Below are positions 20,581-28,701 of a stretch of DNA of 32,962 nt, in pieces. A program made the translations under genes and the position numbers. The DNA comes from Alphaproteobacteria bacterium UBA6038 (GTDB lineage: Bacteria > Pseudomonadota > Alphaproteobacteria > Micropepsales > Micropepsaceae). The stretch's first letter is position 1; the number at the start of each line of letters is the position of its first letter. The notes beneath the pieces were generated by a model. That model made no database searches. It was not told the origin of the DNA and worked only from the letters and a program-made list of their open reading frames with translations. The stretch is from positions 1,961 through 34,922 of the forward strand of contig DIZC01000020.1 of assembly GCA_002429315.1 (NCBI GenBank). The letters are read 5' to 3'.

Positions 20581-22143
20581 ATGGCTGAAGTTGATCCAAG
20601 AACCCCCATCCTCGTCGGAGGCGGCCAGTTCACCCAGCGCACCGCGCGCGAGGGGAAGATCGCCGAAAGCCTTTCGCCGATCGCGATGCTGGCGAAAGCG
20701 GCGCGGCTGGCGATGGACGATACCGGCGCCGGCGAAGTGTTGACGCGCGCGGTCGATACGGTTGCGGTCGTGCGCTTCACCGCGGACTCGCCCGGCGATC
20801 AGGGCCGCTTGCCCAAGCGGATGTTCCGCAATCCGCCCGCCGCACTGGCAAAGCAGCTTGAGATCGCGCCGCGGCGGGCGCTCTACACCGCAACCGGCGG
20901 CAACACGCCGCAATGGCTGGTGAACCGCACGGCGGAAGCGGTCGCCAACGGCGACTGCGAGGTCGCGCTGCTCGCCGGTGCGGAATACATCGCCACCTTG
21001 CTTGGCGCGATGAAGCAGGGGATCGATCTCAGCTGGGCGAACAGCGCGGATGCGGACGCCGGCGGCGATCCGGAAGAAATCGGCGATCAGCGTGCCGGCA
21101 CCACCGAATACGAGCGCCGCTACGGGCTGCACTTTCCGGTCAACACCTATCCGCTGTTCGAGAACGCCATCCGTGGCCAGAAGCGCCGGGCGCCGGATGC
21201 GAATTTGAACTGGCTGGGCGAATTCTTTTCGCCGCTTTCGAAAGTGGCTTCCGAAAATCCGCGTGCGTGGTTCCCCACGTACCGGTCACCGGAAGAGATC
21301 GCGACGGCAAGCGAACGCAATCGCTTCGTCGGCTTTCCCTACACGAAATACCTGTGCGCCGTGATCGAAGTGGACATGGCGGCCGCGGTGGTGATGACGA
21401 GTGTGGCGAAGGCTCGCGAACTCGGCGTCCCGGACTCCAAGTGGGTATTCCTACAGGGTTGCGCCGACGCCAACGATCTGTGGCATGTGACCGAGCGGGT
21501 GAACTACCATTCCTCGCCGGCCATTCGCGCCATCGGCAAGCACGCGTTCGCGATGGCAGACATTCGCGCGGACGATCTGTCGTACATCGATCTGTACTCC
21601 TGCTTTCCCTCCGCGGTGCAGCTGGGGTGCCGTGAGCTCGGCATTGCAGAGGACGATCCGCGTGGGCTGACCGTCACCGGGGGGCTGCCGTATTTCGGCG
21701 GGCCGGGAAACAACTACGTCATGCATTCCATCGTGACGATGCTGGAGAAGCTGCGGGCTAAGCCCGGCGCCTTCGGCCTCTGCACCGGCAATGGCTGGTA
21801 TGTGACGAAGCACTCCGCCGGCATCTATTCGACGAAGCCCGTGCAGGGCCGCTGGCAGCGCGAAGACCCGAAATCGTATCAGCGTGACCTCGACGCGATG
21901 CTGCATCCCGAGTTCATCGAGCAGCCGAGCGGCCGCGGCACGGTGGAAACCTACACCGTCGTCACCGACCGCAAAGGCAAGCGCTTCGGCATCGTCCTCG
22001 GCCGCGATGAACAGAATCGCCGCTTCCTCGCCAACACACCGGACGACGACGCAACTCTCGACCGCATGATGCACGACGAGATGCTCGGGCGCGTAGGTGA
22101 GGTTGTGCCCGGCACACCCACCAACCTGTTCCGGTTTTCCTGA
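20581..22143 (+). CDS. Thiolase-like acyl-CoA protein lacking the usual nucleophilic Cys
   Basis: A 520-residue protein of the acetyl-CoA acetyltransferase/SCP2-thiolase type. The N-terminal half begins PRTPILVGGGQFTQR, and the C-terminal half carries LYSCFPSAVQLGC, GGLPYFGGPGNNYVMH and LCTGNGWYVTKHSAG. These are the positions of the thiolase His and second Cys loops. At the site of the first, acyl-carrying Cys (normally CxSG) the sequence is TATGGNTPQ (103-111), with no Cys. About 120 extra C-terminal residues follow, as in the longer thiolase-like family. It may therefore bind acyl-CoA without classical thiolysis. The ATG at 20581 starts the conserved region; the frame upstream is only repeat. 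The histidine phosphatase overlaps its stop. Confidence 0.82.
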   Translation: MAEVDPRTPILVGGGQFTQRTAREGKIAESLSPIAMLAKAARLAMDDTGAGEVLTRAVDTVAVVRFTADSPGDQGRLPKRMFRNPPAALAKQLEIAPRRALYTATGGNTPQWLVNRTAEAVANGDCEVALLAGAEYIATLLGAMKQGIDLSWANSADADAGGDPEEIGDQRAGTTEYERRYGLHFPVNTYPLFENAIRGQKRRAPDANLNWLGEFFSPLSKVASENPRAWFPTYRSPEEIATASERNRFVGFPYTKYLCAVIEVDMAAAVVMTSVAKARELGVPDSKWVFLQGCADANDLWHVTERVNYHSSPAIRAIGKHAFAMADIRADDLSYIDLYSCFPSAVQLGCRELGIAEDDPRGLTVTGGLPYFGGPGNNYVMHSIVTMLEKLRAKPGAFGLCTGNGWYVTKHSAGIYSTKPVQGRWQREDPKSYQRDLDAMLHPEFIEQPSGRGTVETYTVVTDRKGKRFGIVLGRDEQNRRFLANTPDDDATLDRMMHDEMLGRVGEVVPGTPTNLFRFS

Positions 22144-22694
22144 TGGCGCGGCTGTACATGGTTCGCCACGGGCGGGCGGCGGCCGGCTTCGGCGAGTCGC
22201 ACGATCCGGGGCTCGACGACCTCGGGCGGAGTCAGGCACAAGCGGTGGCACAGGAGCTGGCGCCGCGCGGACCATTGCCGATCCTTTCGAGCCCGCTCCG
22301 GCGCACGCGCGAAACCGCCGCGCCGCTGGCGAAACTCTGGAATGTTGAGCCGGTGATCGAAGAGGCGGTCGCGGAAATCCCCTCGCCGACCGATAATCTC
22401 CAGGAGCGCGTGGCGTGGCTGCGCGAATTCATGGCCGGCTCCTGGCGGAATGCCACGCCGCCGCTCGCGCAATGGCGGGAGGATGCGATCGCGGCACTGC
22501 TCGCGCTCATCGAAGACACGGTGATCTTCTCGCACTACATTGCCATCAACGTGGCGGTCGGCCTAGCGACCAGCGATGATCGCGTCGTGGTGTTCTCGCC
22601 GGACAATTGCTCCGTGACGGTGTTGGAGAATGAAGGCGATACCCTGCGCCTGACCGAAAAAGGCCGCGAGGCGCCGCTGACGAAGGTGAATTGA
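22143..22694 (+). CDS. Histidine phosphatase family protein
   Basis: A 183-residue member of the phosphoglycerate mutase-like superfamily. The phospho-accepting H9 sits in LYMVRHGRA. The SSPLRRTRETA block provides the second phosphate-binding Arg, E75 or a neighbour acts as acid, and the second His is in TVIFSHYIAI. Together they form the standard catalytic pocket. Substrate is not predictable. The ATG overlaps the TGA of the thiolase-like gene (TGATG), so the two are translationally coupled and may act on the same compounds. A repeat element begins 23 bases after its stop. Confidence 0.87.
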   Translation: MARLYMVRHGRAAAGFGESHDPGLDDLGRSQAQAVAQELAPRGPLPILSSPLRRTRETAAPLAKLWNVEPVIEEAVAEIPSPTDNLQERVAWLREFMAGSWRNATPPLAQWREDAIAALLALIEDTVIFSHYIAINVAVGLATSDDRVVVFSPDNCSVTVLENEGDTLRLTEKGREAPLTKVN

Positions 22695-22717
22695 TGGGTG
22701 TGGCGAAGTGGAGATGT

Positions 22718-22845
22718 GGTTCCTCCCCCGTTTACGGGGGAGGGGGACCACGCGGAACGCGTGGTGGAGGGGGCGGCCGTTCAACGGTGGCTGCGCCCCC
22801 CTCCCGGCCTTCGGCCGTACTCCCCCCGTAAACGGGGGGAGAGCC
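22718..22845 (+). repeat. Palindromic interspersed element, copy 2
   Basis: A 128-base element from GGTTCCTCCCC to GGGAGAGCC in the intergenic gap before the amidase gene. Several internal hairpins are visible: CCCCCGTTTACGGGGG, CCACGCG-GAA-CGCGTGG, GGCC-TT-CGGCC, and CCCCCCGTAAACGGGGGG at the end. It matches the reverse complement of the copy at 20403-20524. Unlike copy 1 it lacks the outer 19-base inverted repeat. Confidence 0.75.
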
Positions 22846-22879
22846 AATTGACTTTGCCTCGCCCGAAGCGAAGGAAGCC

Positions 22880-24283
22880 ATGAAAGAACCCCACGAACTC
22901 ACCGCCGCGGAACTGTCCACCGCGTTCGCCGCTCGCGAGCTGTCGCCGGTTGACGTCACCGAGGCATGTCTGGCGCGGATTGAGGCGCTGGATGCGGAGA
23001 TCAATGCGTTTTGCCTTGTCGAACCGGAAAGCTCACGCAAGCAGGCCGAAGATTCCGAGCAGCGCTGGATGGAGGGTGCGCCGCTGTCGCCGCTGGACGG
23101 CGTGCCGGTCGCCATCAAGGACCTGCTGCTGGCCAAGGGTTGGCCCACCCGCCGCGGCTCCCTCACCGTCGATCCGAAAGGTCCGTGGGACGCCGATGCG
23201 CCGAGCGTCGCACGCCTGCGCGAAGCCGGTGCCGTGCTGATCGGCAAAACCACGACGCCGGAGTTCGGCTGGAAGGGGTCCACGGATTCGCCGCTCACCG
23301 GCATCACGCGCAATCCGTGGAACAAGGCGAAGACGCCCGGCGGCTCCTCCGGCGGCTCGGCGGCGGCGCTGGCCGCGCGCTTTGCGCCGCTGGCGCTCGG
23401 CACCGATGGCGGCGGCTCCATCCGCATTCCCGCCTGCTTCTCCGGCGTGTTCGGGCTGAAGCCCAGCTTCGGCCGCGTGCCGGCGTATCCGCTGTCGCCG
23501 TTCGGCACGGTGGCCCATGTTGGACCGATGAGCCGCACGGTGCTCGATTGCGCAATGCTGCTGAACGTCATCGCCAAGCCGGACGCGCGCGACTGGCACG
23601 CGCTGCCATACGCGCCGACGGATTACGCGGCGGAATTGGAATCCGGTGTCAAAGGCAAGCGCATCGCCTTCAGCCCGCGGCTTGGATATGTGACGCGCGT
23701 GGTGCCCGAGGTGGAAGCGCTCGTTGCCGCCGCCGCGAAGCGGTTCGAAGGCCTCGGCGCGCAAGTGGAGCAGGTCGATCCGCCGGGCGGCGACGTGGGC
23801 GAAATTTTTCGCACCTTGTGGTGGGCGGGCGCCGCCTTCCTGCTCGGCGATCTCCCCGAGACGAAAAAGGCGCAGCTCGATCCCGGTTTGCGGAACATGG
23901 CGGAGGAGGGTGCGCATATCAGCACCAAACAATATCTCTCCGCCAATGCGGCGCGTGGCGCCTTTGCCAGCGCCATGCGGCAATTCATGGAAGGCTATGA
24001 TTTCCTGCTGACGCCCGCAGTCGCCACGCCTGCGTTCGATGTCGGCCAGATTTCGCCGATGGACGAGGACGGCAAGGCCTGGATGACATGGACGCCGTTC
24101 AGCTTCCCCTTCAACCTCACGCAGCAGCCGGCCGCCAGCATTCCCTGCGGCTTCACCGGCGCTGGATTGCCGGTGGGCCTGCAGGTCGCGGGCCGCATGT
24201 TCGACGATGCCGGCGTGCTCGCGGCCTGCGCAGCCTACGAGCTGGCGGACCCGCATTTCGACAAAACACCGCCAGGATTTTAG
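22880..24283 (+). CDS. Amidase signature family hydrolase
   Basis: A 467-residue hydrolase of the GatA/FAAH type that cleaves carboxamides. The Ser-cisSer-Lys triad is visible: K80 in VAIKDLLL, the cis-Ser at 156/157 in GGSSGGS, and the nucleophile S180 in GTDGGGSIRIPA. Full length is usual for a stand-alone amidase. GatA is unlikely, because no gatB or gatC is near and the C-terminal region differs from the tRNA-linked form. Substrate is unknown. The ATG has AAGGAA upstream and lies 34 bases beyond repeat copy 2, which thus forms part of its leader. The DHFR-like gene follows after 27 bases. Confidence 0.88.
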   Translation: MKEPHELTAAELSTAFAARELSPVDVTEACLARIEALDAEINAFCLVEPESSRKQAEDSEQRWMEGAPLSPLDGVPVAIKDLLLAKGWPTRRGSLTVDPKGPWDADAPSVARLREAGAVLIGKTTTPEFGWKGSTDSPLTGITRNPWNKAKTPGGSSGGSAAALAARFAPLALGTDGGGSIRIPACFSGVFGLKPSFGRVPAYPLSPFGTVAHVGPMSRTVLDCAMLLNVIAKPDARDWHALPYAPTDYAAELESGVKGKRIAFSPRLGYVTRVVPEVEALVAAAAKRFEGLGAQVEQVDPPGGDVGEIFRTLWWAGAAFLLGDLPETKKAQLDPGLRNMAEEGAHISTKQYLSANAARGAFASAMRQFMEGYDFLLTPAVATPAFDVGQISPMDEDGKAWMTWTPFSFPFNLTQQPAASIPCGFTGAGLPVGLQVAGRMFDDAGVLAACAAYELADPHFDKTPPGF

Positions 24284-24310
24284 CCTCGCTCGGCGCGAAA
24301 GGAGTTCACG

Positions 24311-24961
24311 ATGTCCCGGCTTTTGGTCCGCTGCTTCGGTGTATCGCTGGACGGATTCGGCGCCGGGCCCGAACAGTCTCTTGAGCACCCGCTGGGCGTT
24401 GGCGGCGAAGCAGCGTTCCAGTGGTTCTTCCATACAAACACCTTTCAGGCGATGCACGGGGAGGCGGGCGTCGGCGACACCGACCTCGACGACGATTTCG
24501 CGCGCAAGGGCTTCGAAAACATCGGGGCGTGGATACTAGGCCGCAACATGTTCGGCCCGATCCGCGGCGGCTGGGGCGACGAAAGCTGGCGCGGCTGGTG
24601 GGGGGACGAACCGCCCTACCACGTGCCGGTCTTCGTGCTCACGCATCATCCGCGCCAGGATTTGCCGATGCAGGGCGGCACCACGTTCCACTTCGTGACC
24701 GGCGGGATCGGGGAGGCGCTCAGGCGTGCGAAGGAAGCGGCGAACGGCAAGGATGTGCGCGTCGGCGGCGGCGTTTCGACGGTGCGGCAATATCTGGAAG
24801 CGAAGCTGATCGACGAACTGCATCTCGCCATTTCGCCAACATTGTTGGGCAACGGCGAGAATTTGTTCGCCGGATTGAACCTGCCTGCGCTCGGCTATCA
24901 GTGCACGCGGCACATGGCATCCGACCACGCGATGCACGTGACCCTCAGGAAACAGACATGA
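24311..24961 (+). CDS. Dihydrofolate reductase/RibD C-terminal-like family protein
   Basis: A 216-residue NADPH-dependent reductase-like protein. It starts RLLVRCFGVSLDGF, then has WILGRNMFGPIRG and VPVFVLTHHPRQDL. It ends with the nucleotide-binding part VRVGGGVSTVRQYLEAKLID and a block with SPTLLGNGENLF. That is the stand-alone RibD_C pattern seen in YwjB- or YyaP-type proteins rather than FolA. No deaminase domain is attached. Its natural substrate is not known. GGAG lies seven bases before the ATG. It sits between the amidase and VOC genes with short gaps, so is probably transcribed with them. Confidence 0.83.
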   Translation: MSRLLVRCFGVSLDGFGAGPEQSLEHPLGVGGEAAFQWFFHTNTFQAMHGEAGVGDTDLDDDFARKGFENIGAWILGRNMFGPIRGGWGDESWRGWWGDEPPYHVPVFVLTHHPRQDLPMQGGTTFHFVTGGIGEALRRAKEAANGKDVRVGGGVSTVRQYLEAKLIDELHLAISPTLLGNGENLFAGLNLPALGYQCTRHMASDHAMHVTLRKQT

Positions 24962-24974
24962 AGGCGAAAGCATC

Positions 24975-25424
24975 ATGGCACGCCCAATTTTCGATCAGCT
25001 CAACATCGTCAGCGACGACATGCGAAAGACGATCGATTTCTATCGATTGCTCGGCGTGGAGATTCCGGAACCCGCAGTCGGCAAATCCGGTGAGCCGTTC
25101 CACGTGAACGGCGATGCCGGCGGCGAAACGGATTTGGATTTCGATTCCGATGCCTTCGCGCGGGTCTGGAACGCCGCCTGGCGCGACAAGAGCGATCTGG
25201 CCGGTCGCGTGGTCATAGGATTTGGCGTGGACACGCGGGAAGCGGTGGATCAGACCTGCGCAAGTCTCGCGCAGGCCGGATATAAAATCCTGCAACAGCC
25301 TTGGGACGCCTTCTGGGGCTCACGCTATGCCATTGTCGAGGATCCGAATGGCATCGCCGTCGGCCTGATGAGCCCGCGCGACCCCGCCAAGCAACATTGG
25401 CCACCCGAAGGTTGGACCGATTAG
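24975..25424 (+). CDS. VOC (glyoxalase/bleomycin resistance) superfamily protein
   Basis: A 149-residue protein with two beta-alpha-beta-beta-beta modules. The first starts FDQLNIVSDDMRKTIDFYRLLGVEIP, shortened here. The second has AWRDKSDLAGRVVIGFGVD, SLAQAGYKILQQPWDAFWGSR, and the closing AIVEDPNGIAVGL. The last block carries the usual D-P-x-G motif. Metal ligands are not all clear; candidates are few in the first module. These proteins act as lyases, dioxygenases or ligand binders, so no function is assigned. GAAGG sits upstream of the ATG, which lies 13 bases after the DHFR-like stop. Confidence 0.83.
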   Translation: MARPIFDQLNIVSDDMRKTIDFYRLLGVEIPEPAVGKSGEPFHVNGDAGGETDLDFDSDAFARVWNAAWRDKSDLAGRVVIGFGVDTREAVDQTCASLAQAGYKILQQPWDAFWGSRYAIVEDPNGIAVGLMSPRDPAKQHWPPEGWTD

Positions 25425-25427
25425 CAG

Positions 25428-26933
25428 ATGGTGAACGAAATCCTCACCGTCGCGCAGTGCTACGCCGCCGACAGATTCGCGGAAGCGCACGGCGTTGCCT
25501 CGCTCACGCTGATGGAGAACGCCGGCCGCGCCGTGGCCGACGCGGTGATTGGGCGGCATGTGCGCGGAAACGCCGTGGTCTTGTGCGGGCCTGGCAACAA
25601 TGGCGGCGACGGGTTCGTTGCCGCGCGCCATCTGGCGGCGTTCGGCTGGGACGTGTGCGTTGCGTTGCTCGGCGGGCGCGAGGCGCTGAAGGGCGACGCC
25701 GCCGAGATGGCGAAGCGCTGGGACGGGACTGTCGTGCCGCTCACGCCGGATGTGCTGAATGACGCGATGGTGGTGGTCGATGCGCTGTTCGGCGCCGGGC
25801 TCGCCCGGCCATTGTCGGGCGTTGCCGCGGAGCTCGTCCGTAAGCTGAACAACTCTAATTTGCCGGTGGTTGCCGTCGATGTGCCGAGCGGATTGCATGG
25901 CGATCGGGCGCGCGGCTTCGACGATACTGTTGTTGAGGCGGAGGTTACCGTCACCTTCTTCCGCAAGAAACCGGCGCATGTGCTGATGCCGGGCCGGCTG
26001 AAATGCGGCGAAGTGATCGTGGCCGAGATCGGCATTCCGGACGCCGCACTGGAATCGATCAAGCCGAACACCTTCGAGAACGGTCCGGAGTTGTGGGGGG
26101 CGGACTATCCCTGGCCCGATCCGCTGGGTCACAAGTACGGACGCGGCCATTGCGTGGTGGTGAGCGGCAATGCGCACGCCACAGGCGCGGCGCGGCTTGC
26201 GGCCCGCGGTGCGTTGCGGATCGGCGCCGGGCTGGTCAGCGTGGCGAGCCCGCCGGACGCGGTGCCGATCAACGCCGCGCAGCTCACCGCCATCATGATC
26301 AAGCCGTTCAGCGGCGCGAAGGGGCTTTCCGATCTCCTCTCCGACAAGCGGTTCAATGCGGTGGTGATCGGTCCCGGCTGCGGGGTGGGCCAGGCCACCC
26401 GGGAACTCGTCGCGGCGGTGCTGGCGAGCGGTGCGGTCACGGTGCTCGATGCCGATGCCCTCACCTCGTTCCACGACGATCCGAACGCGCTCTTTCGCAT
26501 GTTGCGGGAACCGGCGGTGCTCACCCCGCACGAAGGCGAATTCGACAGGATTTTCGCTGGCTTACTGACGAAGTCTCAGAACAAGGTTGAAGCCGCGCGA
26601 AGCGCTGCGGTCGCGGCCAAATGCACCGTGCTGCTCAAGGGACCGGACACCGTTATCGCCGCGCCCGACGGCGGCGTCATCGTCAACAGCCATGCGCCGG
26701 CGGCATTGGCGACCGCCGGCTCGGGCGACGTGCTGTCCGGCTTCATCGGTGGTCTCATGGCGCAGCGATTCGAGTCGTATAAAGCAGCCGCGGCGGCAGC
26801 GTGGCTGCATGGGAAGGCGGCATCCAGGTTCGGGCCGGGTCTCATTTCGGAGGACCTGCCGGAGCTGCTGCCGGCGGCGCTCTCCGCCTTGAAGGAAGAG
26901 CTCGATGAGCGACATCTCCATCCGCCGCGCTGA
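25428..26933 (+). CDS. nnr: Bifunctional NAD(P)HX epimerase and ADP-dependent dehydratase
   Basis: Repairs hydrated NADH and NADPH. Residues 1 to about 215 are the YjeF_N epimerase, with ENAGRAVAD, the GPGNNGGDGFVAARHL block and VDALFGAGL. Residues about 225-495 are the ribokinase-like dehydratase, with GHKYGRGHCVVVSGNAHATG, LTPHEGEFDRI, VLLKGPDTVIAAPDG and the active-site run ATAGSGDVLSGFIGGLMAQ. The 501-residue length fits the fused bacterial Nnr. The ATG is three bases after the VOC stop, without a strong ribosome site. The end overlaps the GNAT gene by 29 bases. Both domains look intact. Confidence 0.95.
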   Translation: MVNEILTVAQCYAADRFAEAHGVASLTLMENAGRAVADAVIGRHVRGNAVVLCGPGNNGGDGFVAARHLAAFGWDVCVALLGGREALKGDAAEMAKRWDGTVVPLTPDVLNDAMVVVDALFGAGLARPLSGVAAELVRKLNNSNLPVVAVDVPSGLHGDRARGFDDTVVEAEVTVTFFRKKPAHVLMPGRLKCGEVIVAEIGIPDAALESIKPNTFENGPELWGADYPWPDPLGHKYGRGHCVVVSGNAHATGAARLAARGALRIGAGLVSVASPPDAVPINAAQLTAIMIKPFSGAKGLSDLLSDKRFNAVVIGPGCGVGQATRELVAAVLASGAVTVLDADALTSFHDDPNALFRMLREPAVLTPHEGEFDRIFAGLLTKSQNKVEAARSAAVAAKCTVLLKGPDTVIAAPDGGVIVNSHAPAALATAGSGDVLSGFIGGLMAQRFESYKAAAAAAWLHGKAASRFGPGLISEDLPELLPAALSALKEELDERHLHPPR

Positions 26934-27405
26934 GCCGGCCGACCTCTTCCCGCTGCTCGACATCTATAACGACTACGTCCTCAACACCTCCATCACCTTC
27001 GACATCGAGCCGCGGACACTGGCGCAGCGGCAGGAATGGCTGGACCAGTTCGCCGACCGCGGACGCTATCAGTGCTTTGTCGCGGCGATGGACGCAAAGC
27101 CGATCGGCTGGGCGTGCTCGGCGAAGTTCAAGGAGAAGGAGGCGTACGCCACCTCGATCGAAACCAGCGTCTACTGCGCGCGGGGATACACCGGACGGGG
27201 CATCGGCCGGCGCCTTTACGCGGCTCTGTTCGAGGCGCTTCAAGGCGAGGATGTCCATCGCGCCTATGGCGGCATCACCCTGCCGAACGAAGCCTCGATC
27301 GCCCTGCACGTGGCGATGGGCTTTCGTCCCATCGGTACCTATCGCGAAGTCGGCCGCAAATTCGGCCGGTTCTGGGACGTGGCGCTGTACGAGCGGGCGA
27401 TGTAA
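26905..27405 (+). CDS. GNAT N-acetyltransferase, phosphinothricin/methionine-sulfoximine acetyltransferase-like
   Basis: A 166-residue acetyl-CoA-dependent transferase. The opening ISIRRAEPADLFPLLDIYND, followed by FDIEPRT, is the start of the PAT/YncA subgroup. The acetyl-CoA pyrophosphate loop is RGYTGRGIGRRLY, and the C-terminal part has GGITLPNEASIALHVAMGF and VGRKFGRFWDVALYE. Members acetylate phosphinothricin, methionine sulfoximine or sulfone, but many are uncharacterised. GGAAGAG precedes the ATG at 26905, inside nnr; the overlap argues for coupling. The run of plus-strand genes ends here, convergent with the protease gene only five bases away. Confidence 0.87.
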   Translation: MSDISIRRAEPADLFPLLDIYNDYVLNTSITFDIEPRTLAQRQEWLDQFADRGRYQCFVAAMDAKPIGWACSAKFKEKEAYATSIETSVYCARGYTGRGIGRRLYAALFEALQGEDVHRAYGGITLPNEASIALHVAMGFRPIGTYREVGRKFGRFWDVALYERAM

Positions 27406-27409
27406 TCTC

Positions 27410-28267
27410 TCAGGACGCGTTGGACGCGCGCTGCGCACGCCACAAGCGCCGGATCGAGAGCAATGTCAGGAACAGCGCCGCTGCCAGGATGGCGCACTCG
27501 ATGTAGAACGCTCGATCCGGCCCGCCGAACGAGATCGGACGCTGAGAAAAGGTGCCGGCGATCTGAGTCCACCAGAAGGCGAACAGCCCGATGTCCATCA
27601 GGGTGTGACCCACCATGCAAAACACGAGACTGCCCGACGCGTAAGCGAGGGTGCCGAGGAGGAGGCCTGCGCCGAACACGATGGGCACCATGCCGATCAT
27701 CGACCAGCTCTTGGTCAGGTGCACAAGCGTGAACAGGGTTGAAGAGATGAGAATCGCAAGCAGTGCGCCGTGGCGTTTTTCGATGGGCCGCTGCATGTAG
27801 CCGCGAAATCCGGTCTCCTCGCAAATGCCGGCCGATGCCGCCGAGACGATAACCGCGAGCCAGCGCATCGGCACGGTGGGGATAAAGGAGAAGTCGTAAC
27901 CGGCGTGAAAAGCGGCTGCCGGAAACGGCGTCAGGCGAAACAGAACGACAATCGCCGCGTGGATGGTGACGGCGAAGGAAAATGCGGCAACCAGTCCCCA
28001 GAACCACTGGGTCGCGGTCAGTCGGCTGGCGCGAAAAGACTCTGCGCGGCCTGCCTTCCACGGGCGGGGCGGACCGCCGCCGCTGGCCCACCAGATGTAC
28101 GCAGCGAGAAAGGCGATCTCGATGGCAGCGGCCACGACCGTCCCCAGGTTGAGAACCAGCAGCGGCCAGACGTTCGCCGCCACCAAACCGACGGCAACGC
28201 CCGTTATGATTGCGCGGACGATGATCGGGAGCCGTCCCCACCACTCCGGCTGAACCCGCTCTGCCAT
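27410..28267 (-). CDS. CPBP-family intramembrane glutamic protease
   Basis: A 285-residue membrane protein with about eight hydrophobic segments. The three CPBP/Rce1 motifs are present: E150-E151-xxx-R155 in CEETGFRGYM, H183 in TLVHLTKSW, and H221 with D225 in GHTLMDIG. The family cleaves prenylated or membrane-bound substrates; bacterial members have varied and mostly unknown targets. The ATG at 28267 begins MAERVQPEWW; the frame continues upstream to 28648 but passes through tRNA-Leu antisense, so that part is not coding. The ribosome site is weak. Confidence 0.85.
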   Translation of the reverse strand: MAERVQPEWWGRLPIIVRAIITGVAVGLVAANVWPLLVLNLGTVVAAAIEIAFLAAYIWWASGGGPPRPWKAGRAESFRASRLTATQWFWGLVAAFSFAVTIHAAIVVLFRLTPFPAAAFHAGYDFSFIPTVPMRWLAVIVSAASAGICEETGFRGYMQRPIEKRHGALLAILISSTLFTLVHLTKSWSMIGMVPIVFGAGLLLGTLAYASGSLVFCMVGHTLMDIGLFAFWWTQIAGTFSQRPISFGGPDRAFYIECAILAAALFLTLLSIRRLWRAQRASNAS

Positions 28268-28429
28268 GGACGCGTCTCGTATCGGTGAAAGCGAATCGTG
28301 ACCGAGACTATCACGCGCGCGGCAGTTGTTTTCCTGGCCGCCCGCAACTGCTTCGCCCCAAGCGGCTGCCAAACCGGCCGCCGGATGCGCCGGGACCCTG
28401 CCGTTCCTCTGGCGGCAGGCAGGGACGCC

Positions 28430-28438
28430 TGCTATACG
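28430..28438 (+). promoter_or_regulatory. Possible extended -10 of the tRNA-Leu promoter
   Basis: TGCTATACG (28430-28438) matches an extended -10 element about 40 bases before tRNA-Leu. I see no good -35, so confidence is low. The rest of the gap 28268-28478 is GC-rich, including an imperfect CCTGCCG...CGGCAGG inverted repeat at about 28397-28419. Confidence 0.3.
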
Positions 28439-28478
28439 GCCCGCCTTCCGGAGTTTGCGCGAGCGGCGGGTCCGGCAC

Positions 28479-28563
28479 GCGGGCGTGGCGGAACTGGTAG
28501 ACGCGCTGGATTTAGGTTCCAGTGACGCAAGTCTTGGGGGTTCAAATCCCTCCGCCCGCACCA
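28479..28563 (+). tRNA. tRNA-Leu, anticodon UAG
   Basis: An 85-base tRNA with complete cloverleaf. The acceptor stem GCGGGCG (28479-28485) pairs with CGCCCGC (28553-28559), followed by discriminator A and encoded CCA. The anticodon arm CTGGA-TTTAGGT-TCCAG (28506-28522) places TAG at 28513-28515, which reads CUA and other CUN leucine codons. The T arm has GTTCAAATC flanked by GGGGG/CCCTC pairing. A long variable arm (TGACGCAAGTCTT region) marks it as class II, as expected for leucine. Confidence 0.97.
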
Positions 28564-28565
28564 GG

Positions 28566-28588
28566 CTCCGCTCGCGAAGCGAGAGGAG
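28566..28588 (+). other. Hairpin directly after tRNA-Leu
   Basis: CTCC-G-CTCGC, loop GAA, GCGAG-A-GGAG (28566-28588) forms a nine-pair stem with one mismatch three bases after the CCA end. There is no T tract. It may mark the 3' trailer or a weak terminator. The remaining gap to tig (28589-28701) contains further imperfect repeats such as CAGCCC/GGGCTG. Confidence 0.5.
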
Positions 28589-28701
28589 ACTGCCCGGCGC
28601 AGCCCAAAGGCGAAGCCAGGGCTGGTTCGCGCGAGCTACGCCTGGCAAGCCAGCCGCGCGGCTTTGCCTTCGTACAGCAGATTTGAGGAACAGGACGAGA
28701 C

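Noticed and set aside
28268..28648. Extension of the CPBP protease gene to 28648
   Set aside because: The frame runs antisense through tRNA-Leu, giving the familiar spurious GFEPPRLASLEP-type peptide; the membrane protein starts at 28267.
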